Of a stretch of 64,000 bases of DNA, positions 17,015-25,573 are shown piece by piece. The notes beneath the pieces are model-generated. The model did no database searches and had not been told where the DNA came from. It worked only from the letters and a program-made list of their open reading frames with translations. The translations under genes and the position numbers were made by a program. Source of the DNA: Pseudomonas sp. FP198. GTDB taxonomy: Bacteria; Pseudomonadota; Gammaproteobacteria; Pseudomonadales; Pseudomonadaceae. Location of the stretch: assembly GCF_030687895.1 (NCBI RefSeq), contig NZ_CP117452.1, positions 4,580,501-4,644,500 on the forward strand. Direction: 5' to 3'. Positions within the stretch are counted from its first letter, which is position 1. Each line of letters opens with the position of its first letter.

Positions 17015-18382
17015 TCACCCCAAAATCGGCTTCGGCGCCGCAGGATCCGCTTCCTCCTCGGGGATCTTGACGAACACGCTGTACCGCGCCCCTTCCATCG
17101 CCTCGAAGGCGATGAGTTTTTCGATCAGCGGAGCACTCATGACCTTGCCGGCATTGAGCAACAGCATGCCGTTGTCGGCATTGAGGTTGCGGGCCAGGAC
17201 CATGCCCGCCGCCAGCTCCCGCGTCGTCGTGACCTTCACGGTCGGGTCGGACAGGGTCACGTCTTCCAGGTATTCGCCGCAGGCCTTGATGAAGTCCTCG
17301 ACCATGTTCGGGTCGTACAGCTTGCCGGCGTACTTGCGGATGTAGACCAGCGCTTCATCGCTGTTCATCTGCCGCTCCAGGATCAACCCGCGCTGCAATT
17401 CGATGAAGTCCACCGCCAGTTTCAACAGCCGCGAACCGAACGGAATCGCCTCGCCCTTGAGGTGATCGGGAAAACCGCTGCCGTCCCAGCGCTCCTGGTG
17501 ATGGAGGATGATGCGCGCGGCGTCCTTCATCGGGTCGAGGGTCATCAGCAGCGATTCACTCTGCTTCGGATAGGCGCGGTACAACTCCAGTTCGCTGTGG
17601 TGCAGCATGTCGGCGGGCGTGACCATCATGTTATCGGTCCAGCTCAGCTTGCCGATGTTGTAGAGCGCGGCGGCCATGGTCAGGTCGCGGTCGGTGGACT
17701 CGTCGAGAAAGTTGAGCCGGCTGTAGACCCGGATCAATTCGATGATCTGCCGGTTAGTCTGCTTGGCCTTGGGCAGGCGCAGGTTGGCGATCAGCGAGAA
17801 CACTTCGGTGCCGGTCACGTAGCTGCGCTTGAGCTCTTCGTAGGCCAGGTCGAGCATGTCGGCGGTCTGCTGCAGCTCGGCGGTGCGCGACGCCACGCGT
17901 TTTTCCAGCGTGGCGTTGAGGGTCTTGAGTTGCTGGTTCTGCTCGCGGTTCAACGCTTCGAGGCGCTGACGCTCGCTTTCCGAATGCTGGTGGGCCAAGG
18001 CCTGGCGCAGGGCCTGCACCAGTTCCTCGTCATTCCAGGGTTTGCTGAGGTAGCGGTAGAGCTGCCCCTCGTTGATGGCCTTGGTCATCATGTCCACGTC
18101 GGCGTAGCCGGTGAGCAGGATGCGCAAGGTCGATGGATACAGCTTGCGGATTTCCGCCAGCAGCGTGGCGCCGTCCATGTTGGGCATCCGGGCGTCGGTC
18201 ATCACCAGGTCGACCGGCCGCTCCTTGAGGATTTCCAGGGCCTTCGCACCGCTGTCGGCCAGCAGGATTTCATACGGTTGGCTGCGCAACAGCCGACGCA
18301 GGCTGTTGAGAATCGACTCTTCGTCATCCACCAGCAACACCGTCGGCTTCGCAGCAGGAACGTTCGACGACTGATCTTCCAT
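17015..18382 (-). CDS. Response regulator with degenerate HD-GYP domain
   Basis: This 455-residue cytosolic protein has a standard receiver (VDDEES, acceptor Asp in MTDARMPNMDG, KPW), a coiled coil (residues ~130-190), an HD-GYP-like domain (~200-390) and a C-terminal extension. Canonical HD-GYP c-di-GMP phosphodiesterases carry HDIGK; here the motif is YNIGK (Y241, N242), so both metal-binding residues that name the domain are lost. The GYP-side motif survives as HHQERWDGSGFPDHLKG. Catalysis is therefore doubtful, and a binding or adaptor role is more likely. The ATG is preferred over the GTG two codons upstream because GGAGG is correctly spaced. It diverges from the GGDEF-EAL operon. Confidence 0.9.
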   Translation of the reverse strand: MEDQSSNVPAAKPTVLLVDDEESILNSLRRLLRSQPYEILLADSGAKALEILKERPVDLVMTDARMPNMDGATLLAEIRKLYPSTLRILLTGYADVDMMTKAINEGQLYRYLSKPWNDEELVQALRQALAHQHSESERQRLEALNREQNQQLKTLNATLEKRVASRTAELQQTADMLDLAYEELKRSYVTGTEVFSLIANLRLPKAKQTNRQIIELIRVYSRLNFLDESTDRDLTMAAALYNIGKLSWTDNMMVTPADMLHHSELELYRAYPKQSESLLMTLDPMKDAARIILHHQERWDGSGFPDHLKGEAIPFGSRLLKLAVDFIELQRGLILERQMNSDEALVYIRKYAGKLYDPNMVEDFIKACGEYLEDVTLSDPTVKVTTTRELAAGMVLARNLNADNGMLLLNAGKVMSAPLIEKLIAFEAMEGARYSVFVKIPEEEADPAAPKPILG

Positions 18383-18608
18383 TGGCACCCCCTCCTATTG
18401 ACGATCACCGTTCTACCTTACCCCTGACAGACAGGCTAGTAGATAGCAGACATTTAGACACAATTTGCCACCATGCACCGCGCGGTTTCCTTGAGCCGAC
18501 TATGCTGTACCTCATGAAGGGCCAAGTACAGGCCGAATACTCATGCCAGCGAAAGGGATATCAGATGTTCCCACGGTTCCATAGTCAGCATCTCGACGGT
18601 GCACGGCC

Positions 18609-20900
18609 ATGAGCCTGCCGATGGATAGATCCAATCGGCGGATCCTGATCGTCGACGACACGCCAACGATTCATGAGGATTTCCGAAAGATCCTCGCCCC
18701 CCATGTGATCCCCGAAGACAGCCTGAGCAGCGCCGAAGAAGCCTTGTTCGGCGCACCGGTGGTGATCGCCGCCCAGAGTTTCGAGCTGGAATCGGCATTT
18801 CAAGGCATGGAGGCCTTGAGCAAGGTGGAAACGGCCCTGGCCCGGGGTAAACCCTTCGCCATGGCCTTTATCGACATGCGCATGCCGCCAGGCTGGGACG
18901 GTCTTGAAACCATCGAGCGGCTGTGGCGCGTCGACCCCAAGCTACAAGTGGCGCTGTGCACCGCTTATTCGGATTACTCCTGGGAGGACATCGCCGATCG
19001 CCTGGAACTGGGTGACCGCCTGCTGATCCTGAAGAAACCCTTCGACGCCATCGAGATCCGCCAGATGGCAAGCACCCTCACCGTCAAATGGCAGATGACC
19101 GAAGACGCGGCGCTGAAAATGGACATGCTCGAACGGGCCGTGGAGGAACGCACCCGGGAACTGGCCGACGCCAACATCATCGTGCAGAACAGCCCGACCA
19201 TCCTTTATCGCCTGCGTGGCGAGCCGCCGTTCCCGCTGATGTACATCTCGCACAACATCACCAAGTTCGGCCATGTCGCGGCGCAACTGATCAGCTCGCC
19301 GGACTGGGCGCAAACCCTGATCCACCCCGACGATCAGGGCAAGGTCCAGGAGGCCATGGTCCGCGTCCTGGACCGAGACACGGTCGGGGCGTCCATCGAG
19401 TTTCGCATGCGCACCGGAGACGACACCTTTCGCTGGGTGGAGAACCGCTACATTCCGGTGCGCAACGAGCAAGGCCTGTTGCTCGAAGTCGAAGGCATCA
19501 TCCTCGACATCACCGAGCGCAAAGTGGCCGAGGAAAAGATCGCCCTGCTCGCCCGCACCGACGGCCTGACCGGGCTCGCCAACCGCGCCACCATGATCGA
19601 GCGCCTGCACCAGGCGTTCGCCGCCGCGCGCCGGGGGGCGGCGCCGTTCGCGATGTTCTACCTGGACCTGGATCACTTCAAGCGCATCAACGACACCCTC
19701 GGGCACCCCATCGGCGACCTGCTGTTGCAGGAAGTCGCGGCGCGCCTCAAGGGCTGTACCCGGGAAAACGACGTGGTGGCGCGCCTGGGCGGCGATGAAT
19801 TCGCCATCCTGCAACTGGATGTCCATGAAGCGACGCACTGCGCCGCGCTGGCCGGCAAAATCCGTGACGCGCTGGTGGCGCCCTACTCCCTGGACGGCAA
19901 CGATGTGCGCATCTCGGTGAGCATCGGCATCAGCCTGTACACGCCGCAAAGCCTGAGTGCCGACAGCCTGATGGCGCAGTCCGACATGGCGCTGTACCGA
20001 TCGAAGGAGAAGGGCCGCAACCAGTATCACTTCCACAACGAAGAGATCAATCAGGAGGTCACCGACCGGGTCGCCCTGGCCAATGACCTGCGCCAGGCCA
20101 TCGAGAACAACGAACTGCAATTGCATTACCTGCCGGAAGTCGACCTCGGTACCGGCAAGATCCTCGGCATGGGCGTGCAGGTACGCTGGAACCACCCCGA
20201 GCGCGGCTGGCTGGAGCCGGCGGCGTTCATGCCTGCCGCCGAGAAAACCGGGATCATCATCGGCCTCGGGCACTGGGTCCTGGACCAGGCCTGCCAGCAG
20301 ATGCGCCAATGGCGCGACCAGGGCATGGCGCCGCCGGTGATCGCCATCGACCTGTCCCTGACCCAGCTCAAGACCGGCCCGGAACTGATCTACGACGTGC
20401 TGCGCACCACCGCGCGCTGGGAGCTGGCGCCCTGGGACCTGCGCTTCGATGTCACCGAAGCGACCCTGGCCCAGACCAAATGGACCCACAACGACGTGCT
20501 GCCACGCCTGTGCGAACTCGGCGTACAGGTCGCCATCGATGACTTCGGCACCGAGTATTCCTCGTTCGATTATCTGAAGACCTATCGGGTCAACCACCTC
20601 AAGCTGGCCCAGCGATTCCTCGACAGCGCCAACGCCGATCCGGAAAACGCCACGACCCTGCGGGCGATCATCAACTTTGCCCGGGACGTCGGCATCGGCA
20701 TCATCGCCGAAGGCGTCGAGACCCAGGAACAACGCACCACCCTGATGTCCAGCGGCGGGTCGATGCAGGCCCAGGGGCATTACTTCAGTACCGTGGTCGA
20801 CAGCGACCAGGCTGCCGCACTGCTCAAGGCCGGCACCATCGTCCCGGTGGCCGACCACTGGACCCGACCGGCCAGCCAGCTATCGGAGAGCAACCCATGA
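18609..20900 (+). CDS. Receiver-PAS-GGDEF-(degenerate EAL) protein
   Basis: The 763-residue protein has a long receiver (acceptor D89 in FIDMRMPPGWDG), then a PAS domain with PAC-like end (residues ~190-310), GGDEF (~315-480) and an EAL-like domain (~495-755). GGDEF is intact (RLGGDEF, G394-F398) with an upstream RxxD inhibitory site (REND), so diguanylate cyclase activity is plausible. The EAL signature is destroyed: where EALxRW is expected the protein has GVQVRW (G522-V523-Q524), and DDFGTGYSS has become DDFGTEYSS. The receiver contains about 30 extra residues between helix 1 and strand 2, shared with two other proteins of the operon. The gene overlaps the next by 4 bases. Confidence 0.92.
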   Translation: MSLPMDRSNRRILIVDDTPTIHEDFRKILAPHVIPEDSLSSAEEALFGAPVVIAAQSFELESAFQGMEALSKVETALARGKPFAMAFIDMRMPPGWDGLETIERLWRVDPKLQVALCTAYSDYSWEDIADRLELGDRLLILKKPFDAIEIRQMASTLTVKWQMTEDAALKMDMLERAVEERTRELADANIIVQNSPTILYRLRGEPPFPLMYISHNITKFGHVAAQLISSPDWAQTLIHPDDQGKVQEAMVRVLDRDTVGASIEFRMRTGDDTFRWVENRYIPVRNEQGLLLEVEGIILDITERKVAEEKIALLARTDGLTGLANRATMIERLHQAFAAARRGAAPFAMFYLDLDHFKRINDTLGHPIGDLLLQEVAARLKGCTRENDVVARLGGDEFAILQLDVHEATHCAALAGKIRDALVAPYSLDGNDVRISVSIGISLYTPQSLSADSLMAQSDMALYRSKEKGRNQYHFHNEEINQEVTDRVALANDLRQAIENNELQLHYLPEVDLGTGKILGMGVQVRWNHPERGWLEPAAFMPAAEKTGIIIGLGHWVLDQACQQMRQWRDQGMAPPVIAIDLSLTQLKTGPELIYDVLRTTARWELAPWDLRFDVTEATLAQTKWTHNDVLPRLCELGVQVAIDDFGTEYSSFDYLKTYRVNHLKLAQRFLDSANADPENATTLRAIINFARDVGIGIIAEGVETQEQRTTLMSSGGSMQAQGHYFSTVVDSDQAAALLKAGTIVPVADHWTRPASQLSESNP

Positions 20901-22771
20901 ACCCCATGTCGGTACCTGCCAACCGGCGAATCCTGGTGGTGGACGACACGCCCGCCATCCACCAGGATTTTCGCAAGATCCTCAGCCCCAGCGCCGGCAA
21001 TGACGATTCGCTGGACGACACCGAGAGCCTGCTGTTCGGCACCCCGCAGGTCAATCGATTGCAATTCCAGATCGACTCGGCCTATCAGGGCGAGGAAGCG
21101 CTGGAACTGGTCAAGCGCGCCCAGGCCGAGGGCCAGCCGTATGCGCTGGTATTCGCCGACATGCGCATGCCGCCGGGCTGGGACGGCCTGCAAACCATCG
21201 AACAGCTGTGGAAGGCCGACCCGCGGCTGCAAATTGCCCTGTGCACCGCGTATTCGGACTATTCCTGGGAAACCATGTCCGAACGCATCGAGTTCGACGA
21301 CCAGTTGCTGATCCTCAAGAAACCGTTCGACACCCTGGAAATCCGCCAGATGGCCAGCGCCATGACCTGGAAATGGCAACTGGCGCAAGACGCAGCGCGG
21401 AAAATGCGCAGCCTGGAGCGCACGATCGAAGAGCGGGTCCAGGAACTGCTCAAGGTCTCTCACCTGCTGCAATACGACGTCCTCACCGAACTGCCCAACA
21501 GCATGCTGCTCGGCGACCGCCTGACCCAGGCCCTGGCCCAGTGCCGTCGGCATGACCGGCAGCTGGCGGTGATGTTCATCGGCCTCGACCGCTTCAAGCG
21601 CATCAACAATGCGCTGGGCCATCCGGTGGGCGATGAAATGCTCAAGCGAGTGGCACGTACCCTGGCCACCGTGGTGCGTGAATCCGACTCGGTGTTTCGC
21701 TACGGCTCCGATGAATTCGTGGTGATCCTCGGCGACGTCGCCGATCCGCAATTGATCAAGGGCGTGGCGGAAAAACTGCTCGCGGCGATCAACTCTCCGC
21801 ACCCCATCGACGGCCATGACCTGACGGTGACGGCAAGCCTGGGCATCAGCGTGTACCCGACCGACGGTTTCGACGCCGTGGCGCTGATCAAGAAAGCCGA
21901 GACGGCGATGCGCAACGTCAAGGAGACCGGCCCCAACGACTACCGTTTTTTCACCGAGGACATGAACCGCCGGGCACGGCAGCAGCAGACCATCGAATCG
22001 GGTTTGCGCCTGGCCCTGCAACGCAAGGAATTCGTGCTGCATTACCAACCCAAGCTCGACCTGACGAGCGGCGCGGTGGTCGGTGTCGAGGCGCTGGTGC
22101 GCTGGAACCGGCCCGACCAGGGGCTCGTCTTTCCGTCGGATTTCATCCCGGTGGCCGAGGACAGCGGGCTGATCGTGCCGCTGAGCCAATGGGTGCTTCA
22201 GGAAGCCTGCCAGCAGGCCTGTCGTTGGCAGGCAGATGGCATGCGGCCGCTGTACCTGTCGGTGAATGTCTCGGCGATCGATTTTCGCCAGCGCGGTTTC
22301 GTCGAAGGCATTGCGCGCACCCTCAAGGAAACCGGCCTGGACCCGACACAGTTAGAACTGGAGATCACCGAAAGCGTGCTCATGCAGAACATCGACACCA
22401 CCGTCGCTACCCTCAAGGCCATCAAGCAACTGGGGGTACGGCTGGCCATCGATGACTTCGGCACCGGCTATTCGAGCCTGAGCTACCTGCAGAAATTTCC
22501 GGTGGACGTGTTGAAGATCGACCAGTCGTTCGTCGGCGATCTGAGCATCGACAGCAACGACGCGAAACTGGTGAGCACCATCATCAGCCTGGGCAAGAGC
22601 TTGAACCTGCACATCATTGCCGAGGGTGTGGAAACCCGCGAGCAATTGGAGTTCCTCAAGGTTCACCAATGCGAGGAAGCCCAGGGCTATTACTTCAGCA
22701 AGGCCGTGGAGCCGCAGGCCTTTGCCCAGTGGATGGCTGCATGGGAAAAAAAACCGAATCCGTTTTCATGA
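20897..22771 (+). CDS. Receiver-(degenerate GGDEF)-EAL protein, likely c-di-GMP phosphodiesterase
   Basis: The 624-residue protein has the same long receiver as its upstream neighbour ([27 protein letters not shown]), then GGDEF (~190-345) and EAL (~360-610). There is no PAS. The GGDEF signature is altered to RYGSDEF. The EAL domain is complete: GVEALVRW, LEITESVLM, DDFGTGYSSLSYLQKFPVDV and LKIDQSFV with the late EGVET motif. It should hydrolyse c-di-GMP, with the GGDEF part possibly a GTP-sensing domain. This is the reverse of the upstream protein. The start overlaps the upstream stop as ATGA, implying coupled translation. Confidence 0.92.
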   Translation: MNPMSVPANRRILVVDDTPAIHQDFRKILSPSAGNDDSLDDTESLLFGTPQVNRLQFQIDSAYQGEEALELVKRAQAEGQPYALVFADMRMPPGWDGLQTIEQLWKADPRLQIALCTAYSDYSWETMSERIEFDDQLLILKKPFDTLEIRQMASAMTWKWQLAQDAARKMRSLERTIEERVQELLKVSHLLQYDVLTELPNSMLLGDRLTQALAQCRRHDRQLAVMFIGLDRFKRINNALGHPVGDEMLKRVARTLATVVRESDSVFRYGSDEFVVILGDVADPQLIKGVAEKLLAAINSPHPIDGHDLTVTASLGISVYPTDGFDAVALIKKAETAMRNVKETGPNDYRFFTEDMNRRARQQQTIESGLRLALQRKEFVLHYQPKLDLTSGAVVGVEALVRWNRPDQGLVFPSDFIPVAEDSGLIVPLSQWVLQEACQQACRWQADGMRPLYLSVNVSAIDFRQRGFVEGIARTLKETGLDPTQLELEITESVLMQNIDTTVATLKAIKQLGVRLAIDDFGTGYSSLSYLQKFPVDVLKIDQSFVGDLSIDSNDAKLVSTIISLGKSLNLHIIAEGVETREQLEFLKVHQCEEAQGYYFSKAVEPQAFAQWMAAWEKKPNPFS

Positions 22772-22811
22772 GCAATCGAGTCCCTAACCGAAGTTTCAAG
22801 GAAAGCATCCC

Positions 22812-23771
22812 ATGGCGTCACACGGACTGATTCTGGCTCTCTGCCTGCTTATGGGATACAGCGTGACCACTCACGCAGAACCATTGGACGAACCGCTCAA
22901 ACCCCTGCCTGCCGCTCCGGCCCTGGACCCCAAGCGGGTCCAGTTGGGCCAGCGGCTGTTCAACGACCCACGGCTGTCGGTCAACAACACGCTGTCCTGC
23001 GCCAGCTGCCATCGCCTGGACAAGGGCGGCGCCGATGACAAGCAGTTTTCCCTGGGCTTCGACGGCAAGCCGGTGGAGGTCAATACCCCCACCGTGTTCA
23101 ACGCCAGCCTGAACTTCCATCAGTTCTGGGACGGCCGCGTCGATACCCTGGAAGAACAGGTGCATATCGTCGTCACCAGCCCCGCAGAGATGGGCAGCGA
23201 CTGGAAAACGGTGGTCAAGCGCATCGCCGATGATCCAGGCTACGCCAGGGATTTTGCCGACGCCTACCCCGGCGGCGTGACCCAGCCCAACATCCAGGGT
23301 GCGCTCGCCGATTACGAACGCACCCTGCTGACGCCGAATTCGCGCTTTGACCAATACCTGCTGGGCAACACGGACATTCTCACCCCTCGGGAGAAATTCG
23401 GTTACCAGCGCTTCAAGGAATACGGCTGCATTGCCTGCCATCAGGGCGTGAACATCGGTGGCAACATGTTTCAGAAGTTCGGGGTGATGGGGGACTACAT
23501 CCAGGACCAGGGCAACCCCACCCGGGCCGACGAAGGCCGCTTCAACATTACCGGCGACGAAGCCGACCGCCAGGTGTTCAAGGTGCCGAGCCTGCGCAAC
23601 GTGGCCGTCACCGCGCCGTATTTCCATAACGGTTCCGCGCCGACCCTGGAGCGCGCGGTGGAAGTCATGTTCAAGTACCAGTTGGGTCGCGAACCGCTGA
23701 AAAACGATACCCAACTGATCGTCGAGTTCCTCAAGACCCTCACCGGCGAATGGGAGGGCAAGCCGCTATGA
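22812..23771 (+). CDS. Di-haem cytochrome c peroxidase (MauG/CcpA family)
   Basis: This 319-residue exported protein has an N-terminal signal peptide cleaved near THA-EP. It has two c-type haem sites, CASCHR (N-terminal) and CIACHQ (C-terminal), as in bacterial di-haem peroxidases. Further family motifs are NTPTVFNASLNFHQFWDGR, FKVPSLRNVAVTAPYFHNGS and the C-terminal IVEFLKTLTGE. It should reduce H2O2 in the periplasm with electrons from small cytochromes or azurin. Its position between c-di-GMP enzymes and a histidine kinase, with only 40 bases upstream and an ATGA overlap downstream, ties it to this signalling operon. A MauG-like oxidase role cannot be excluded. Confidence 0.93.
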   Translation: MASHGLILALCLLMGYSVTTHAEPLDEPLKPLPAAPALDPKRVQLGQRLFNDPRLSVNNTLSCASCHRLDKGGADDKQFSLGFDGKPVEVNTPTVFNASLNFHQFWDGRVDTLEEQVHIVVTSPAEMGSDWKTVVKRIADDPGYARDFADAYPGGVTQPNIQGALADYERTLLTPNSRFDQYLLGNTDILTPREKFGYQRFKEYGCIACHQGVNIGGNMFQKFGVMGDYIQDQGNPTRADEGRFNITGDEADRQVFKVPSLRNVAVTAPYFHNGSAPTLERAVEVMFKYQLGREPLKNDTQLIVEFLKTLTGEWEGKPL

Positions 23772-25573
23772 ACAGTCTCTCCCGCCGCCTCGGCCTGGTT
23801 TTCATCGGCGTCTTGCTGGCTTCGATCCTGTTGTTCATGTACATCGAATCAGGCGCCCGGCAAGCCGCCTCGCACATCGAATCGCGCGACCTGATCCGCT
23901 TGCTCAAGCAGCAGGACGGGATCTGGGACAACGAAGTGCTCAAGTCGCGAATCGCCCTGAGCCACAACTACGACCCGCTGGTCTCGCCGCTCAATGAAAT
24001 GACGCGCCTGTGGCAGCGCCTCGATGCCATCGAGGCGGAGCCGGGCCGCCATGCGCCCGAGCTCTGGTCGGCCCAGCGCGACGAGTACCTCAAGGCGCTC
24101 AAGGAAAAAACCCGCCTGGTGGAACAGTTCAAGTCCCATAACGCGGTGCTGCGCAACTCCCTAGCTTTCCTGCCCACCGCCGAAGACGATATCCAGCGCC
24201 AGTTCTCCCTGCTGTCCGACAACGACAAGCTTCGGCTGCAGAGCGCCACCATCGATACCTACGACCTGCTGCTCGCCACGCTGGAGTTCGCGCAGATCAC
24301 CACCCAAGACCAGGCTGCCGAAATCCTGATGGGCCTCAACCAGCTGGATATCAACAAGGAGCGCTTGCCAGAAGGGCTCGTCAGCTCCGTGGAAATCCTG
24401 CGCAGGCACATCGCGCTGATCCTGCGCGAGCAACCATTGGTCAACCAGCTACTGCGCGACTTCGAGGCCGTCCCCCTGGCCGCCCGCCTGGACACCATCA
24501 CCCAACTTCTGGAAAAGGACCAGGAAAAAGCCGCCGCCAAGCATCAGCGCAACCACATTATGTTGCTGGTGTTCGCTACTCTCCTGGTGCTGATTCTGAT
24601 CTGGCTGGCGGTTCGGCTGGTGCGCAGTTTCGGCGAGATCAAGCGGGTCAACAGTGCCCTGCAAACCGCCAACGACGAACTCGAACAACGGGTCGAAGAG
24701 CGCACCCGCCAGCTCAAGGACACCCAGAGCGAACTGATGGACACTGCCCGCCAGGCCGGCATGGCAGAGATCGCCACCAACGTCTTGCACAACGTCGGCA
24801 ACGTGCTCAACAGCGTGAACATCTCTGCCGACCTGGTCAGCCGCAAGCTGCGCAGCAGCAAGGCCCTGGGGCTGGGCAAGGCGATGAACCTGATCAACGA
24901 ACACAACCACGACCTGGGGCATTTCCTCACCGAGGACGAAAAAGGCAAGCTGTTGCCCGGCTACCTCAACCAGTTGGTGGAAGCCATCGCGGTGGAACAA
25001 CAAAGCCTGACCGACGAACTGGCGCAACTGAGCAAGAGCGTGGACCACATCAAGGACATCGTTTCCACGCAGCAGTCCTACGCCGGCGCCAACAGCCTGA
25101 TGGAACCCCTGGTGGTCAGCGAACTGCTCGAAGATGCCCTGCGCATGAACTCCGGTGCCCTGACCCGCCACCATGTGACGGTCATCAAGGACTACGGCGA
25201 AGTGCCGCGGATCATGGGCGACAAACATCGCCTGCTGCTGATCCTGATCAACCTGATCAGCAACGCCAAATACGCCATGGCCGGGGTGTCCAACCATGCA
25301 CGGAACATGACGCTCAAGGCCACCGTCGTAGACGATGAGACCCTGCAGATCAGCGTGAAGGACGAAGGCGAAGGCATCCCGGAAGAGAACATGACACGCA
25401 TCTTCGCCCACGGCTTTACCACCCGTAAGGACGGCCACGGGTTCGGCCTGCACAGTTGCGCACTGGCGGCGATTGAAATGAACGGCCACCTCACCGCACA
25501 CAGCGAGGGGCCGGGTACCGGGGCGACGTTTGTATTGCAGTTGCCTCTGAAACTCGCAGAAGGTGAGCCATGA
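23768..25573 (+). CDS. Membrane histidine kinase with atypical LHNVGN dimerisation motif
   Basis: The 601-residue kinase has an N-terminal helix (residues ~8-25), a periplasmic helical region of about 240 residues, a second helix (~262-285), and a coiled coil (SALQTANDELEQRVEERTRQ). The phosphoacceptor region reads IATNVLHNVGNVLNSVNIS (H341), a variant H-box unlike the usual HEIRTP/HELNQP. The ATPase domain has NLISNAKYAM, DEGEGIP and HGFTTRKDGHGFGLHS. It lacks a receiver, so it must phosphorylate a separate protein, presumably one or more of the operon's three related receivers. The start lies inside the peroxidase stop codon (ATGA), and an upstream in-frame ATG is not needed. The sensed signal is unknown. 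Confidence 0.9.
   Translation: MNSLSRRLGLVFIGVLLASILLFMYIESGARQAASHIESRDLIRLLKQQDGIWDNEVLKSRIALSHNYDPLVSPLNEMTRLWQRLDAIEAEPGRHAPELWSAQRDEYLKALKEKTRLVEQFKSHNAVLRNSLAFLPTAEDDIQRQFSLLSDNDKLRLQSATIDTYDLLLATLEFAQITTQDQAAEILMGLNQLDINKERLPEGLVSSVEILRRHIALILREQPLVNQLLRDFEAVPLAARLDTITQLLEKDQEKAAAKHQRNHIMLLVFATLLVLILIWLAVRLVRSFGEIKRVNSALQTANDELEQRVEERTRQLKDTQSELMDTARQAGMAEIATNVLHNVGNVLNSVNISADLVSRKLRSSKALGLGKAMNLINEHNHDLGHFLTEDEKGKLLPGYLNQLVEAIAVEQQSLTDELAQLSKSVDHIKDIVSTQQSYAGANSLMEPLVVSELLEDALRMNSGALTRHHVTVIKDYGEVPRIMGDKHRLLLILINLISNAKYAMAGVSNHARNMTLKATVVDDETLQISVKDEGEGIPEENMTRIFAHGFTTRKDGHGFGLHSCALAAIEMNGHLTAHSEGPGTGATFVLQLPLKLAEGEP

Noticed and set aside
18942-20858. 638-codon ORF antisense to the first GGDEF-EAL gene; similar ones at 20780-22189, 2213-3946 and 5359-6660
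   Set aside because: Each lies wholly opposite a gene with strong domain motifs and shows typical antisense composition.
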